A stretch of DNA of 64,000 nucleotides from Phaseolus vulgaris. Taxonomy: Eukaryota; Streptophyta; Magnoliopsida; Fabales; Fabaceae. The position numbers and the translations under genes are program-made. Positions 34,950-47,098 of this stretch are shown here, in pieces; position 1 is the first letter of the stretch, and each line of letters starts with the position of its first letter. The notes under the pieces are model-generated. The model did not search any database, was not told where the DNA came from, and worked only from the letters and a program-made list of their open reading frames with translations. The stretch spans positions 9,903,344-9,967,343 of the forward strand of contig NC_023756.2 in assembly GCF_000499845.2 (NCBI RefSeq), written 5' to 3'.

Positions 34950-37870
34950 GAACGGTTTTGTGGGAAGTTCATTAGTAAGCATATATGCCAATTGGAGTCT
35001 TGAAGGGATGTATTCGGTGGCTCATTATCTAACTTCTCCTTAATAAAATGTCGGTCTATCTCTATGTGCTTTGTTCGATCATGTTGAATTGGTTTGTGTG
35101 CAATACTGATAGTGGACTTATTATCACACACCAAACCCATAGGAGCTTCATATTTTATTTTGAGGTCATCAAGTATGATCTTCATCCATAATAGTTCACA
35201 AACCCCTTGAGCCATGGCTTTAAATTCTGCCTTTGCACTTGATCTCACAACTACATTTTGTTTCTTGCTCCTCCATGTCACCAGATTTCCACCCAAGAAC
35301 ATGCAATAGCTTGTGGTGGATCTCCTATCAACAATTCATCCTGCATAATCAACATCAGTATATACTTTCATGGATAAGCTTTCTCCCTTTTTTAATAACA
35401 ATCATTTCCCTGGAGAGGCTTTTAAGTATTGAATAATTCTATTTATTGCTTGCAAGTGTCTTTCTCTTGGATCATGCATAAATTGGTTAACCACACTAAC
35501 TACATAGGCTATGTCTGGCCTAGTGTGTGATAGATAAATGAGTTTTCCCACAAGTCTTTGATATTGTGTCTTATCCACTTTTGGGTTTTCCTCATCATTC
35601 CCAATCCTATGATTTTGCTCTATTGGCACTCCAGTGATCTTACAACCCAACTTACCAGCCTCTTTGAGAAGATCAAGGATGTATTTCCTTTGAGAAATAA
35701 AGATGTCCTATCTCGAGTAAGCAACCTCTATTCCAAGGAAGTACACTAGCTTTCCAAGATCCTTCATCTCAAATTGAGCAGCTAGTCTCTCCCTCAAATT
35801 TTGTTTTTCAATCTCATCATCACCTCTAATAATCATTTCATCTGCATAGACCAAAAGTATAGTGAGTTTACCATTCTGAGAATGTTTTATCAACAGAGAA
35901 TGGTCACCTTGGTTTGTCGGTACCCCACAAATACTATAACTTGAGTAAACCTTCCAAACCAAGCACGATATGATTGTTTAAGACTATATAGGTCCTTATT
36001 AAGTTTGCACACCTTATCCCCTTTATTAATAGCACCATAACCAGGTGGAATCTCCATGTATACTTCTTCCTCCAAGCTTCCATGCAATAAGGCATTCGTA
36101 ACATCAAATTGATGCATCTCCCAACCAAAGTGTGTTGCCAAGGAGAGAATAATTCTGACTGTATTCATTTTTGCCAATGGAGCAAAAGTCCCCTCATAAT
36201 CGATCCCTTTTGCAACCAACATTGCCTTTCATCTATCCAATGTTCCATCCGACTGATACTTAATTGTGTATATCCACCGATAACCCACTATCTTCTTATC
36301 CTTTGGTTTCTCTACAATCTCCCAAGTCTCATTCTTTTCTAATGCCCTCATTTCTTCATTCATGGCTCGAACCCAATTCTCATCTTTTAAGGCTTCTTGT
36401 ACTGGGTCTTTGTCATAGGGTGGCAAACTCTGGCGTAGGGTCTTTGTCATGCTCCCTGAGAATGGAATCCTACAACAAAGGAAAAGGTGGCAACTCAAGG
36501 TTCTCAGCTTCTTCTTGAATACTCTCCCCCTGAAGCTGAGAACTAGGAAATAAAGACTCTGTTTCATGGAAGGTGACATCCTTGGAAATATAAACTTTAC
36601 GAATCTGAGGGTGATAGCATTTGTACCCTTTTTTGTGGGGGGCATAACCGATGAATACACATTTGATGGAGTGAGGATCTAACTTACCCCGATAAGGACT
36701 ATGAACATGGACAAAAATAGGACAACCAAAGCACGAGTCTAAAGACTAGTCAAAATAGGAATAAAAGATAGAATGTGGTTATAAGCTGAACATGGATAAC
36801 ACCTTGTAGAACCCGAGAGGGTAATCTATTGATCAAATAAGTGGCAGACAGGATTGCTTCCTCCCAATAAGAACTAGGAACAGACGTTTGGAAAAGTAAA
36901 GCTCTAGTAACCCCAAGGAGATGATGAATTTTCCTTTCAACAACCCCATTTTGTTAAGGAGTGTCCACACAAGTTAATTCATGAACAAATTCATTTTCCT
37001 TAAGGAACTTGGAAAGGTTTTTGTTCACATATTCTCTTCCATCATCAGAACGCAATCTCTTAATTGGACTTTCAAATTGTGTTTGAACCATTTGGTAAAA
37101 ATTTACGAACAAGTGGAAAACTTCATACTTATCTTTCATGAGAAATATCCAAGTAACTCGAGTACAATTATCAATAAATGAAAGAAACCATTTTGCACCC
37201 GAGATATTACGAATAGGTGAAGGTCCCCACACATCTGAATGAATAAGATCAAAAGGTTTAGAACTTCTATTATTATTTGGAGGAAAAGTTGTTCCATGGT
37301 GTTTAGTAAACTAACAAACATCACAATGAAAAGACTCAACCAATAATTTTGTAAATAAAATAGGAAATAAGGACTTTAAGGTACTAAAAGAAGGATGACA
37401 AAGATGTCTGTGTTGAAGCCATATCTAAGAAGATGACCAAGATTCAGTGCCTTGCTGAAGATTAGAAGTGTGTGGCTCAGTCCATCACACTTTTTATTTT
37501 CTTCCTGTTGTAAGTAATATAACCTGCCCTGCACTTTAAATCTTGGGTAATCTTATGAATAAACAAGAGGTTATTAGATAGGTTAGGAACATGAAGCACA
37601 TTTTTTAAAGGAAAGGAAGGTTGAAGGTGGATGTTACCACGACCAGTAATGGGGGTATTGGAACCATCAGCAACAATAATATGTTGGTTACAAGATAAGG
37701 CATTGTAGGATGAAAAACAAGAGGAATGAGGTGTCATATGATCAGTAGCACCAGAGTCTATAATCCAGATATTCTCAGTACTAAAAGCATTAAAAGATAA
37801 GAAGATAGAACTCTTACCACTCATGGTTAAAGAACAAAAGCTAGTCTTACTAAGAGAGTTCATGAGAGCT
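34950..37870 (-). pseudogene. Copia pol: protease, integrase, RT, RNase H
   Basis: Protease: WIIDSGATDHMT near 37770, with DSG intact. Integrase: HSDVWGPSP near 37225, RSDDGREY near 37045, and NGVVERK just after a TAA in the PQQNG segment near 36955, so the DDE residues are still readable. RT: WVRAMNEEMRALEKNETW near 36355; a gap in MLVAKG-GIDYEGTFAP (near 36215) where about five residues are lost; FDVTNALLHG; and LLVYADEMII near 35850. The last is the catalytic YVDD changed to YADE. RNase H: SSAKAEFKAMAQGVCELLW near 35225. At least six stops or shifts interrupt the chain. Confidence 0.85.
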
Positions 37871-37909
37871 CATAAACGTTCCAATTCATCTTTGTTGAGT
37901 GACGAGACC

Positions 37910-38850
37910 TCCTATGCTATTTGAGTTTCAAAGTCAGATGATGCCTGATTAGCATGTCTTTGTATTGTACCTTTTAATCCTCCGGTACGTTCCAAGACCT
38001 TCTCCTTTCCATGAAGTTTGAAGCACATTTCCATAGTATGCCTCATCTTCTTACAATAGTTGCACCAACGATCATCACGATTAGCCTTTGTGGGAGGCTT
38101 TCCAAATGAAGAAAATGGACCTCTTATAGGGCCCTTACCAGTAGCCAGAGTTGAATTATCAACAGAGTTGCCAACATCCAGAGCTAAACTATCAACAGAG
38201 TTGCCCCCATCCAACATTACAGACCTCCGAGTTTCTTCCCCTCCTACAATGTGAAAAACTTACGAGAGAGAAGGGAGTTTTTCCTTACCCAATATTTGAA
38301 TCCTAATTGGATCAAATTCAGAGTTCAATCCAGAAAGAAATTTAAATATTCGCATCCTTTTAAGGAATTATGCTAGTGCGATATATTCATTTGTGCACTT
38401 AATTTTCAAATTTTGATATTGATCTAATTCGATCCATAAACCATTCAACATACCATAGTAGCTTGTTACTGACAGGCTCCCTTGGCTGGTATGGAAGATT
38501 TTGTTTCTATCTCGTAATATGTTGCAGTATCTTTCTTCATAAAGTATGTTTGACAAAGGTTTTTCCAAATTTCCTTAGCAGTGGAGAAGAACATACAATT
38601 TCGGCTAATCTCTGGTGTCATAGAATTCCATAACCAGGTCATGATAAGAGAGTCTTCATCGTTCCAATCTTCATATATAGAATCGGTTTTGGCTGGAGGA
38701 TTCCCTTCTAGGTGAGTCAATTTCTTCCTTCCCTTGAGAGTAGCACGAACCAACTGGGCCCATTGCAAATAGTTTTCCATTGAGACGATAGTTGCTTTGC
38801 AACACTTGCAAATCATTGGAGCTAAGAGGGGTTTTATTTTTATCTGACAT
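37910..38850 (-). pseudogene. Copia gag (UBN2-type) with zinc knuckle
   Basis: The likely start is MSDKNKTPLSSNDLQ at 38850. One frame change falls soon after (near 38775), where NYLQWAQLVRATLKGRKK continues. Further landmarks: DEDSLIMTWLWNSMTPEIS, AKEIWKNLCQTYF, a second frame change near 38470, LNGLWIELDQY, and WCNYCKKMRHTMEMC near 38065 (CX2CX4HX4C kept, GH changed to RH). The frame ends at a TAG near 37915. An ORF that starts upstream at 38963 is a by-product of the frameshift. Confidence 0.75.
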
Positions 38851-38954
38851 TGGTAAGAGTTGACAGCAATAAGACTAAAATGATTGGGCTTTGCAGGAAA
38901 AAAACTGGTTGTGGTTCTGTTCGGAATAAAATGTAGGAAAATTTTTCTAGCAAT

Positions 38955-39190
38955 GGTGGTCAACGTCGATCAACGACGGTCGGTGATGGTCGGCGGCGGT
39001 TGGCAGCGGTCGGCAGTGGCCAGCAGTGGTCGACGGCGGTCGGCGGTGGTAGTGACAGTCAATGGCACAAAGTGGTAGTAGTCAACGGAGGAGAAAAAAA
39101 ATTACAACAATGAAGGTTGTCTACAAAAGTAATTGCAGCAATGAAGGCTGCCCAGAAAAGTAATTGCAATAATGAAGGCTACTAAAAATA
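38955..39190 (-). repeat. Leader with two tandem arrays
   Basis: 38955-39065 is a GC-rich array of GGTCGGCGGC-like 9-12 bp units in otherwise A+T-rich DNA. 39098-39190 holds three units of about 31 bp built on AATTGCAGCAATGAAGGCTG. Both lie between primer-binding site and gag. The small Copia element at 24.3-26.8 kb also has a tandem array in this position. Confidence 0.7.
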
Positions 39191-39236
39191 TTTTGCAGAA
39201 GCATAGTCTCCCAGATCAAGAGCTCTGATACCAAGT

Positions 39237-39445
39237 TGAAAGAAATAGATGGAATCTATTTCTAATGTGATTACAGACTCAATTTATATATTGTTTACAA
39301 CCTAATTAAGGAAGGAAATAATAGGTAACGAAAGTAAGAAATAATGGGTGATTAAAGTTGTACAAATCAAATCACTAACAAATCTCTCCTAATAAATAAA
39401 GAATAAAATATGCACTTAATTACAAAATAATGCTCCTATGCAACA
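39237..39445 (-). repeat. 5' LTR of the 34.7-39.4 kb Copia element
   Basis: Ends CTTTCA on the minus strand; the primer-binding site TGGTATCAGAG follows after a three-base spacer. About 85-90 per cent similar to the 3' LTR by eye. Confidence 0.85.
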
Positions 39446-40799
39446 CAAATAATGATAGTTAAATGTAAATTATAATTTTTTTATCGGCAATGTAAATTAT
39501 AGTTAAGCTCTAAATTATTTAGTTATGTAAGTAACGTATTATGTGGACTAGTTTTAGATTTTGTAGGGTGATAAGATCTATGCTAAATTTTGAAGTGTGA
39601 GATTAATATTTTAAGAGCTGAACATGGTAACCACTATTGGATTTTGATGTGGGCTAGAGTTATTTAAGAACTAACAATGGTGGGAGTGAGGTTAATATAT
39701 GTGGGGAGTGAAATATAAATATGAAAATCTCTTCTTACACCACTTTCGTTTACATCCATTTGATTTCATTTTTCTCTTTCAATTCTTTATCTTTTTCACT
39801 TTGGCTCATTCCAAATTTATCTTCCTTCTCTCTATAAACTTACCTATTCATGGCTTATTTCTTCCTACTTTTGCTCTCACCTTCCCTCAATTTTGAAATA
39901 TTTTATTTCATGCATGTCTTTGTGTAAAAGTTTTTTTTGTATTACATAATTTTTATGCATACAACAATAGAGAATATTTTTGTGCATCATTGGTCCAGTT
40001 TCAATAATTTTTCCAATTTTAAGATAACATTTTCAACTATTTTGAATTTGTAGATATTTTTCCAGAGTCTAAAAAGTTTGTGGTATATAGATTCGTATTT
40101 GAATCTTTTCATAGTCTTAGGGTAGTTGTGATTATGATTTGAGTTTCATGGTATCGTAAAATTGAGTTCCTGGGTGAGAGAGAGGTTTTCTTGGACATAG
40201 TTTCAAACAACGAACTTTGAAAAAAAGGTTATTTCTTAGTATTTAAGATAAAAAGAGGGGTTGAGTAACAAAATGTAACTCAAAATGTTTTCACATATTA
40301 ATATAAGACTAAGTGATACGAATGTGATGCACCTAGATTGTTTAATGAACATGAAAACTTGTACATGTTCTATGAATGATGCTATAACAAAGGCATATAT
40401 TAATCACTCATTATTTGAAAAATTTCATGTCCAATAAATTTCGTAAATGATGTGAGTTGATTTTAAATTGACACATATTTTAGGAGTTTCAGTTTTAGAT
40501 TTTGATTTTGATTAGTAGAATATGGTGAAACTCAAAAAAGATTGTCACTGAACACAAACTTAACTAAGTGGTTAAGTAATTGTGAAGGTTCTCTTCTAGA
40601 GAGAAAAGAGAAATCACAATATAAAAGTGATGATGATGAATTGCGGAAATGTAGACAAGCAAAGATAGAAGATGACCAAATTATAAAGAAGAGAAATAAA
40701 AAGCAAAGATGGATAGGAAAATGGAGTAATGAAGAAAAGTAAAAAGAGAAGCTTATGGGTAATGAAGGGGATGGTCATGCCACTTGGAAGGGGAGGGGA
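39446..40799. other. No gene recognised
   Basis: A 65-codon frame at 39699-39896 is F/L-rich, and a 66-codon lysine-rich frame at 40542-40742 has no recognisable domain. Neither shows splice sites, a promoter or family resemblance. Confidence 0.4.
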
Positions 40800-41379
40800 T
40801 TACAAGATGAGTGGTGAGGAGTTGCCACTTGAAGTATCCTCTACTCAAGATAAGACCCAAAATATGAGAGCACTCACAATTTCACTCAAGCATAGTTTCT
40901 TTACTTGAAAAATTCAATGTGTTTATACAAGAGGCAAGGCACCCTATTTATAGGAGAGGATATCTTGGAGAGTAAGAGAGAGAGAGGAGAGGGGTGACCA
41001 AAGGCAAAGACCTTCTAGAAAGTAGGTCTAGCCTAGTGTGCCATCCAAGTTAGGTAATTCTTCTAGAATCTAGAGTAAAAAGTGAGACTAAAGGAGAGGT
41101 CAAGGTGCTTCTAGAAGCTAGGGAAAGTTGGGCTTGACTCAAGCCCAATTTATGCTAAGTGCACCCTAATCTACTAAAATTAAAAACAATGAAACTAGTT
41201 GGTGCTCAACTCCAATCATGTGGGCTCTACTCCTAGTAATCCTCTGAGGAATGATAGGCTCTGGTGCACTGGCTATGGACTAATCCTAACCTAGCCCTGG
41301 GTCTTGTGTCATGCTCCTGGTCATCCTTCTAGAGGGTTGAGCTAGCTCCGTGTCTATTTTATGTCTCAGGGTTCCATCA
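40800..41379 (-). repeat. LTR-like segment (relative at 56458-56705)
   Basis: A minus-strand TATA box (CTATTTATAGG on the + strand near 40943). The possible LTR start on the minus strand is TGATGGAACCCTGAGAC (41379). The block around CCTAGCCCTGGGTCTTG and GTCATGCTCCTGGTC (41295-41330) is matched in inverse orientation at 56.5 kb. The layout resembles a Ty3/gypsy-type LTR. No primer-binding site was found. Confidence 0.5.
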
Positions 41380-42154
41380 AAATGATATAGTCTTTCTTTA
41401 ATTCGGGGTTTTATAAAATAATTTGGCTATTTGACTTTTTGTGGGTACAAATTGTAAATTAACATCTTCCTTTGAATATGATCTGATAAAGTGTTGTTTG
41501 AGTTCAATCTATTTTTTCGAAAAATGTAGTATAACGTTTGTATTGACCAGGAGTGCTCGAGACCTCAGTCCAAGCGTTTAGATATGGTCAGATCGGTTTT
41601 GGGCGAGTATGAGCCCAAAGGGTGGACCATGAGCTTGGCCCAGTTGCTGGTAGACAGCTCGAAAAAGATAATTAAAATAGAAGGAATATTCTGATTGTTT
41701 ATAATACATACGCTAATTGAATACCAATAAAAGTTGTTGGGAATAAAGTAGTTAGCACCCAAGAATAAAGGTGCATGTGAGGAGAATGTTTTTTTGTTGT
41801 TAAGCACCCGAGAATAAATGTGCACGTAAGCAATATTTTTTTTTATGATTATATGCTTTTTGTTGAGATTATATTATCCCTGTTGAAATCTTGCTATGTT
41901 GAGATTGGAGAAAACCGTTAAAGGGATATCTATAAAAGAGGCTTAAGACCCCAAGTAAAGGTATGTTGTTTCTGAATACTTGAGACTGAAACTGATTTGA
42001 TTTTTTGAATGCTCTTACTAACTTGATCGTCAGAGTGTGATCAACAGGTAAAGTCCCCTTTGTCCCATTAGAGTACCAAGTACCTCGAAGCACTAATTGG
42101 AGACAAATCAGAAAAGGACATTGCCCATTCAATCCGTCCAAGGTCAAATAGCGA
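41380..42154. other. Repeat debris, no gene recognised
   Basis: Minus-strand frames at 41565-41825 and 41869-42147 are open but look non-coding. The phrase CAACAGGTAAAGTCCCCTTTGTCCCATTAG near 42050 has the style of plant LTR sequence. It abuts the truncated RNase H remnant at 42155. Confidence 0.35.
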
Positions 42155-42885
42155 GAACAACGTTCTTTGAGAGATGAATTGCAACACTATTGTCACAAAA
42201 TATTGGAATGTTACCTTCATAATCTTCTAGTTGGTTTTTAATCTGTGAAGTTGTGATTAGCAACTTATAGTTGAGATGTATTCGACTTTAACTATAAAAT
42301 GTGTCATGGTTACTTGTTTCTTGCTCGTACGTCATCCTATGTTTTTTCTTTCTACTTTGTCTCTAACATAGTTTGCATCACAATATCCCTGCAATTAAAA
42401 AGTTTCTCATCCTCTAAAATATAAACCAAGATTAGTAGTACTTTTTAAATACAAAAAGATGTGTTTAACTACAGTAAGGTGTATTTCCCTTGGATTAAAT
42501 TAAAAACGAGCTCATAAATACACATTGAACATGATGTTTGGTCTATATGACAATAGTTATATGACTTAACCAATCATGTAGCGATAAATGATATTGTCAA
42601 CTTAAGTCACTCTTTATACCAAGAGTTGAAGTTGGATGTATTAGTGTTTTCATCTCTTTAGCATTATCTGGCTTGATCTTCTTTAAAAAGCTTCGACATA
42701 CTTTGTTTGGTGTATGTAGATGGCACCATCTACTTGCTTTATTTGTAGATAGAAGAAGAATCTTAGTTCACCCATCTATACTTATTTCAAATTCGTTTTA
42801 CATAAACATAGAAAACTCCTCGCAAAAAGGCTCATTAGTAGCATCAAATACGATATTATCAACATATATTTTAACAATAATAAAA
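42155..42885 (-). pseudogene. Copia RT-RNase H remnant
   Basis: The minus strand from 42885 reads IVKIYVDNIVFDATNEPFCEEF, the RT catalytic region with YVDD changed to YVDN. It then gives IYIHQTKYVE-like and NAKEMKTLIHPTSTLGI blocks in shifting frames, a HLTVVKHIFLYLK-type segment near 42480, and FCDNSVAIHLSKNVVL of RNase H near 42185. It stops abruptly there, joined to unrelated sequence. A second, similarly decayed copy is at 59890-60900. Confidence 0.75.
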
Positions 42886-44639
42886 AAAAAATCTTTACAT
42901 AAAAGATAAAATAATAAAATAAAATATTAATAAGGATAAAATCAGAAATGATATGTGAAAAAAAAAACAGTTATAAGAAAATATTTTCTATACAAATATA
43001 TGTAAAATGTAAAGTTCACAAAATGTATTAATTAAGAGAAATACTTTAACAAATTAAAACTTTTCATAATAAAGAATAATTTCATCAAATCATAACTAAC
43101 GCTTTAAATATACCTTATATTTGGAGTTTTTTATTCTTTAAAATTGTATGACGTTTATCATTTCATATACTATTTTTATTTTTTAATTAATATTTATTAT
43201 AACTATTTTTTAGTATTAAGGAGGAAAAAATGCCCAAAGCAAATTACAAACGACTAGGTAAGCCCCATCTTTTCCCTTTTTATTTTAAATTTTCATGAAA
43301 AAAAAACTATGTTGATTATTATTTCATTATAAAATAATAGAACAAGAATAAATGACAATCTTAAAAGTATATAAAAAATTATATCTAAAAAAAAAAACTT
43401 TTGTCGATTTTCTTCACTAACGTGAACATACAATAAGTTTAACTTTTATAAAAAAAAAAAGATAAAAGAAGGAAACATCAGTTTCAAACAAAAGTAGCTT
43501 TTTAATTTAAAATTTTCAAAATCATGTATTTTAAAATTAATTTACCAAAGTTAAGTACTCTATCTTTTATGTAACCAAAAAAAAATAATTAAACTCAAAT
43601 CTCAAGATGAATACACAGTAAATAATTCAACAAGATCCTAAACTATTATAATTTGTTTAGAATATGAAACATAACTAGTCAAAGTGTAACTTTAACATAT
43701 TATAATCAGTATAATAATTTTCAAACTATTATTAAACATCACTTTATTGATTTATAACAAAATATAAACTACCTTTAACAATAATTTTTTTCTTTTACAT
43801 ATATAAAATACACAACTCCTAAATTTCTTTCAATGGTTTCATTTAATTTTTATTTTTCAGTATCTCTTACATCAAGCATAAAAAAGTAAGTTAAGCTATA
43901 TTTTAAAAATTATTTTTCTAACATTTTAATTATTATGAATAAAATTATTTTTAAAATGCCAACCATATTATTAGGTAAGATAATAATTTTAATATTGTAA
44001 TGATTCATATTATGAATCTATTTTAATTGTTTTTTGTCATGAAAATAATTCAATTAATTACTCATAAACTGAAGAAAGGTTTTTGAGGGATGAAGTGTTA
44101 ACTCTTTCAGCTGTCTCCACATTCCTTGGCTCAGCTGAAAACACCTCACATGCTTACTTGCTCCACCATTATCACTAACACATCACTTGCACCAACTTTT
44201 GTGAGTCCCACACTCTTAATCAAAAATATTTTAATATTATTGTTACATTTTATTAAGAACATAAAATCAAAAATCTATGTAATCATATGCATTATTAAGC
44301 TAACAAAAATACATGTATACCATAAGAATGCAAAACATAAATGTTTATTTATAACTATTTTTTTTGCAATGAATAAGAATTTTTTAAGTATATAAATTAC
44401 ATCATAACTCTATTTTTGGAAAAATAAATAATTTTAAATATATAAATTATATTATACATTTATGATAAAAAAAATTACCCAATTGATATTTGAAATTATT
44501 CATATTTATTTAAAAATATTAAAGTTCAATTTAGAAGTTAAGATTATATTAAAAAAGATAAGAAAAAAAATTAGAATGTTTATGGTTAAAAATTCCTAGA
44601 AACACTTAGTTTTAAAATTATTCTTTTTTTAAAAAAACT
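42886..44639. other. A+T-rich DNA, no gene recognised
   Basis: Long poly-A/T runs. An 89-codon frame at 44126-44395 is isoleucine/lysine-rich and unsupported. Confidence 0.5.
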
Positions 44640-44955
44640 ATTAGATATATAAAAAATAATTAATCAGTATATTAACTTAAATTAGATATTTTAGAACCTA
44701 AAAAATCATTATATAAAGTAATTTTGTATCATTAATAAAATTTATAAATTAATCTTCAAATTGGTGTGTAATTAATTATCAATTATTTTAAATTTTAAAG
44801 TTGGTAACTACAACCTTTATAGTTAATTAAAAGTTTAAAAATTTAAAAATTAATTTAAATTTTTATTAATAATATAAACTATTTTAGATATTTATAAATT
44901 TTTTAATTTCCGTATCTAATTTAATCAATGATTAATTATTTTTTGTCTGCAATTT
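44640..44955. mobile_element. Decayed hairpin MITE, second relative
   Basis: Imperfect inverted repeat centred near 44790. The arms carry AATTAATTATCAATTATTTT and AAAGTTGGTAACTAC / TTATAGTTAATTAA blocks corresponding to the inner arms of the MITE at 45687-46065, heavily diverged. Confidence 0.5.
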
Positions 44956-45686
44956 ATTTTTATTTAATAAATTTTTTATAATGATATATATATATATATA
45001 TTATATAACTATTAAATTTGAATGATTTTGCTTGGTGAGCCATATAATATGAATACTCGACAAAAATCATGAACATTGGGCCATAAATCTTCACTGCATA
45101 ACATTAATTGTCTATTTAAAATGGTATTTCCTAAATTATCAACCTCAACTTCATGTCTTCTTTTCATTTGGCGGTTTTTGGCAACTACTATTTTCCCCTT
45201 TTGTATAAATTATTGAACAATCATATAAACTATTTTCCCTCAAAATTTTAGTATCTTATGGTTTCATCATCTATCTAAAACTAACCCTTTTTTATAATAT
45301 TGAGATGAAATTTTAAAGCTCAAAGGTTTAAACCCAATTATAATTAATTTTCTTCCCCACCCCCTAATTAATAAGTAATCTTAGTTAAAGAAAATGGTTA
45401 CTTTGTAATTTGAAGATTTGAGGCTATTTAATGGAAAATTTATGGTGCGACATCTTAGAGAGATGACACTAAAGGGCACGTGGACGTGTCTATTTTCACA
45501 TGCATGCTGAGACTGATTTGTGAAGATAGCACAACCATGTTCAATAATATTGTAAAAAAAATTTATTAGATACTTTTATTTTGATAACAAAACAAAATGT
45601 AACTACAAATTTATTTTTTAGTAAATTATATATTTTTTAACTTAATTTTTGAAATAAAAACATTTCATAATATAAGTAAGTGTAAT
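44956..45686. other. A+T-rich DNA, no gene recognised
   Basis: A TA run near 44982-45000. Otherwise nothing recognisable. Confidence 0.5.
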
Positions 45687-46065
45687 CATTACAAGAAAAT
45701 TATGAAATAGAAATTAATTTTAGAAACAAAAAATAATTAGTTGTTATAGTGACTAAATTAGAGACAATTTTAGAGATTAAAAAAAATGGTTTCTAAAGTA
45801 GTTTCTATTATTTTTAAATAGTTTCTAAATTTGTATCTAATTAGCTACCAAGGTTTTAACTACCAATTATTTAGATTCTAAATTTAGTAGCAAAAACCTT
45901 GGTAGTTAATTAGATACCAATTTAGAAATCATTTAACCATAATAGAAACTAATTTAGAAACCAAATTTTTTTTAATCTCTAAAATGGTCTCTAATTTAAT
46001 CACTATAACAACTAATTATTTTTTGTTTCTAAAATTGGTTTCTATCTCATAACTTTCTTGTAGTG
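45687..46065. mobile_element. CACTA-type hairpin MITE, 379 bp
   Basis: Left end CATTACAAGAAAATTATG; right end CATAACTTTCTTGTAGTG, the reverse complement of CACTACAAGAAAGTTATG. Virtually the whole element is one inverted repeat of two arms of about 185 bp, with the axis near 45880. The CACTACAAGAAA terminus is that of plant CACTA elements. Flanking AAT/AAA could be a 3-bp target duplication with one change. It has no coding capacity and would need a transposase in trans. Confidence 0.8.
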
Positions 46066-47040
46066 AAACCTTATCTTATAAATCTTATAAATAAATTTTA
46101 TAAGATTAAATTATAATTTATTATTAATCTTGAAATTATATTTTTATTTCTCTTAAAATAAATTATGTTTTGAAAAAAGGCCTTTTAAACAAAATTTCAG
46201 TTGAAAAGTAAATTTTTACTAAAAATAAAATTAGGTTTGTTAACAAAAAATTAATTATTCACAAAAATTGGTGTTTATTTCATATTAAAATAATATTAGA
46301 TAAAAAAAGAAAGTCGAATATTAACTATAAATACCACGAAAGTATTATCCAAGTCCTTATCGCATAACATATCTTTCTTGAATACCATTTAGTTTTAAAT
46401 AAGTGAATGGAATTAAATTTATATGTTTTTATGCTATTGAAACAGAGGACACCATCCAGAATAACTCCAGATATGTCAAGTTGAATAATGGAGAATAAAG
46501 AATATGCATTATTACTCTAAAAACAAAAGAATATGTATCATCTAAGAAGTTGATTGCTTTATTTTTCTGTAAAAAAATGTAAAGAATTGATGTTGAAATA
46601 AATAATTAATGCTAAAAAAGTATATTTCAGAATAATAATTTAAATAATATAAATAGAAATATATTTTGCACATGAAAATATTTTCATCGCATTAAAAAAG
46701 TATTTCTCTTTAAAGGTGTTATGCTTAGAGAAATTGTTTGTTTATTTTACATATTTAGTAACGCAGTAGAATCTTAGTTTTTAACATGAAGAAAGTAATT
46801 TAATATATAAAAAAAAAATAAAAGAGGGTTGAATGTATTTAACATTTTTGAATTTTTTTCTTGTAAAGTTTGATCTCTATAAACACAAGTAAACGAAATT
46901 TAACATTATTTATCTTAATATATGCGTTTTGACGAAGTTTGTTAAATGTAATTTTGTAAGAAGATACATATTAAAAATTTTTAAAGAACACATTTTCATA
47001 AAACTCTATTTATTCTCCTTAACTATTTATTCTCCTTAAC
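46066..47040. other. A+T-rich DNA, no gene recognised
   Basis: No coherent frame. The sequence before the LINE is the original target; AAATAACATG (47041-47050) is the left copy of the LINE target duplication. Confidence 0.5.
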
Positions 47041-47050
47041 AAATAACATG
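47041..47050. repeat. LINE target-site duplication, left copy
   Basis: AAATAACATG, repeated exactly at 53067-53076 after the poly-A tail. Confidence 0.85.
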
Positions 47051-47098
47051 TTGGTGCTCTTGTGGAAGTTCTTGGCGGCAACTTGTTAGCCTTTTAAA

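Larger units (their letters stand above)
34656..39445 (-). mobile_element. Complete but dead Copia element, 4790 bp
   Basis: LTRs of 236 bp (34656-34891) and 209 bp (39237-39445). On the minus strand they start TGTTGCATA and end CTTTCA. A polypurine tract (minus CTTGAGGGGGAC) abuts the 3' LTR. A TGGTATCAGAGCTC primer-binding site lies beside the 5' LTR (+ strand CTCTGATACCA at 39223-39233). Gag, protease, integrase, RT and RNase H are in the Copia order. The flanks (ATAGT left, CAAAT right) are not a clear target duplication. LTR divergence and many stops make it an old insertion. Confidence 0.85.

Noticed and set aside
40542..40742. 66-codon lysine-rich ORF
   Set aside because: No promoter, splice context or family match. 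Composition fits local sequence.
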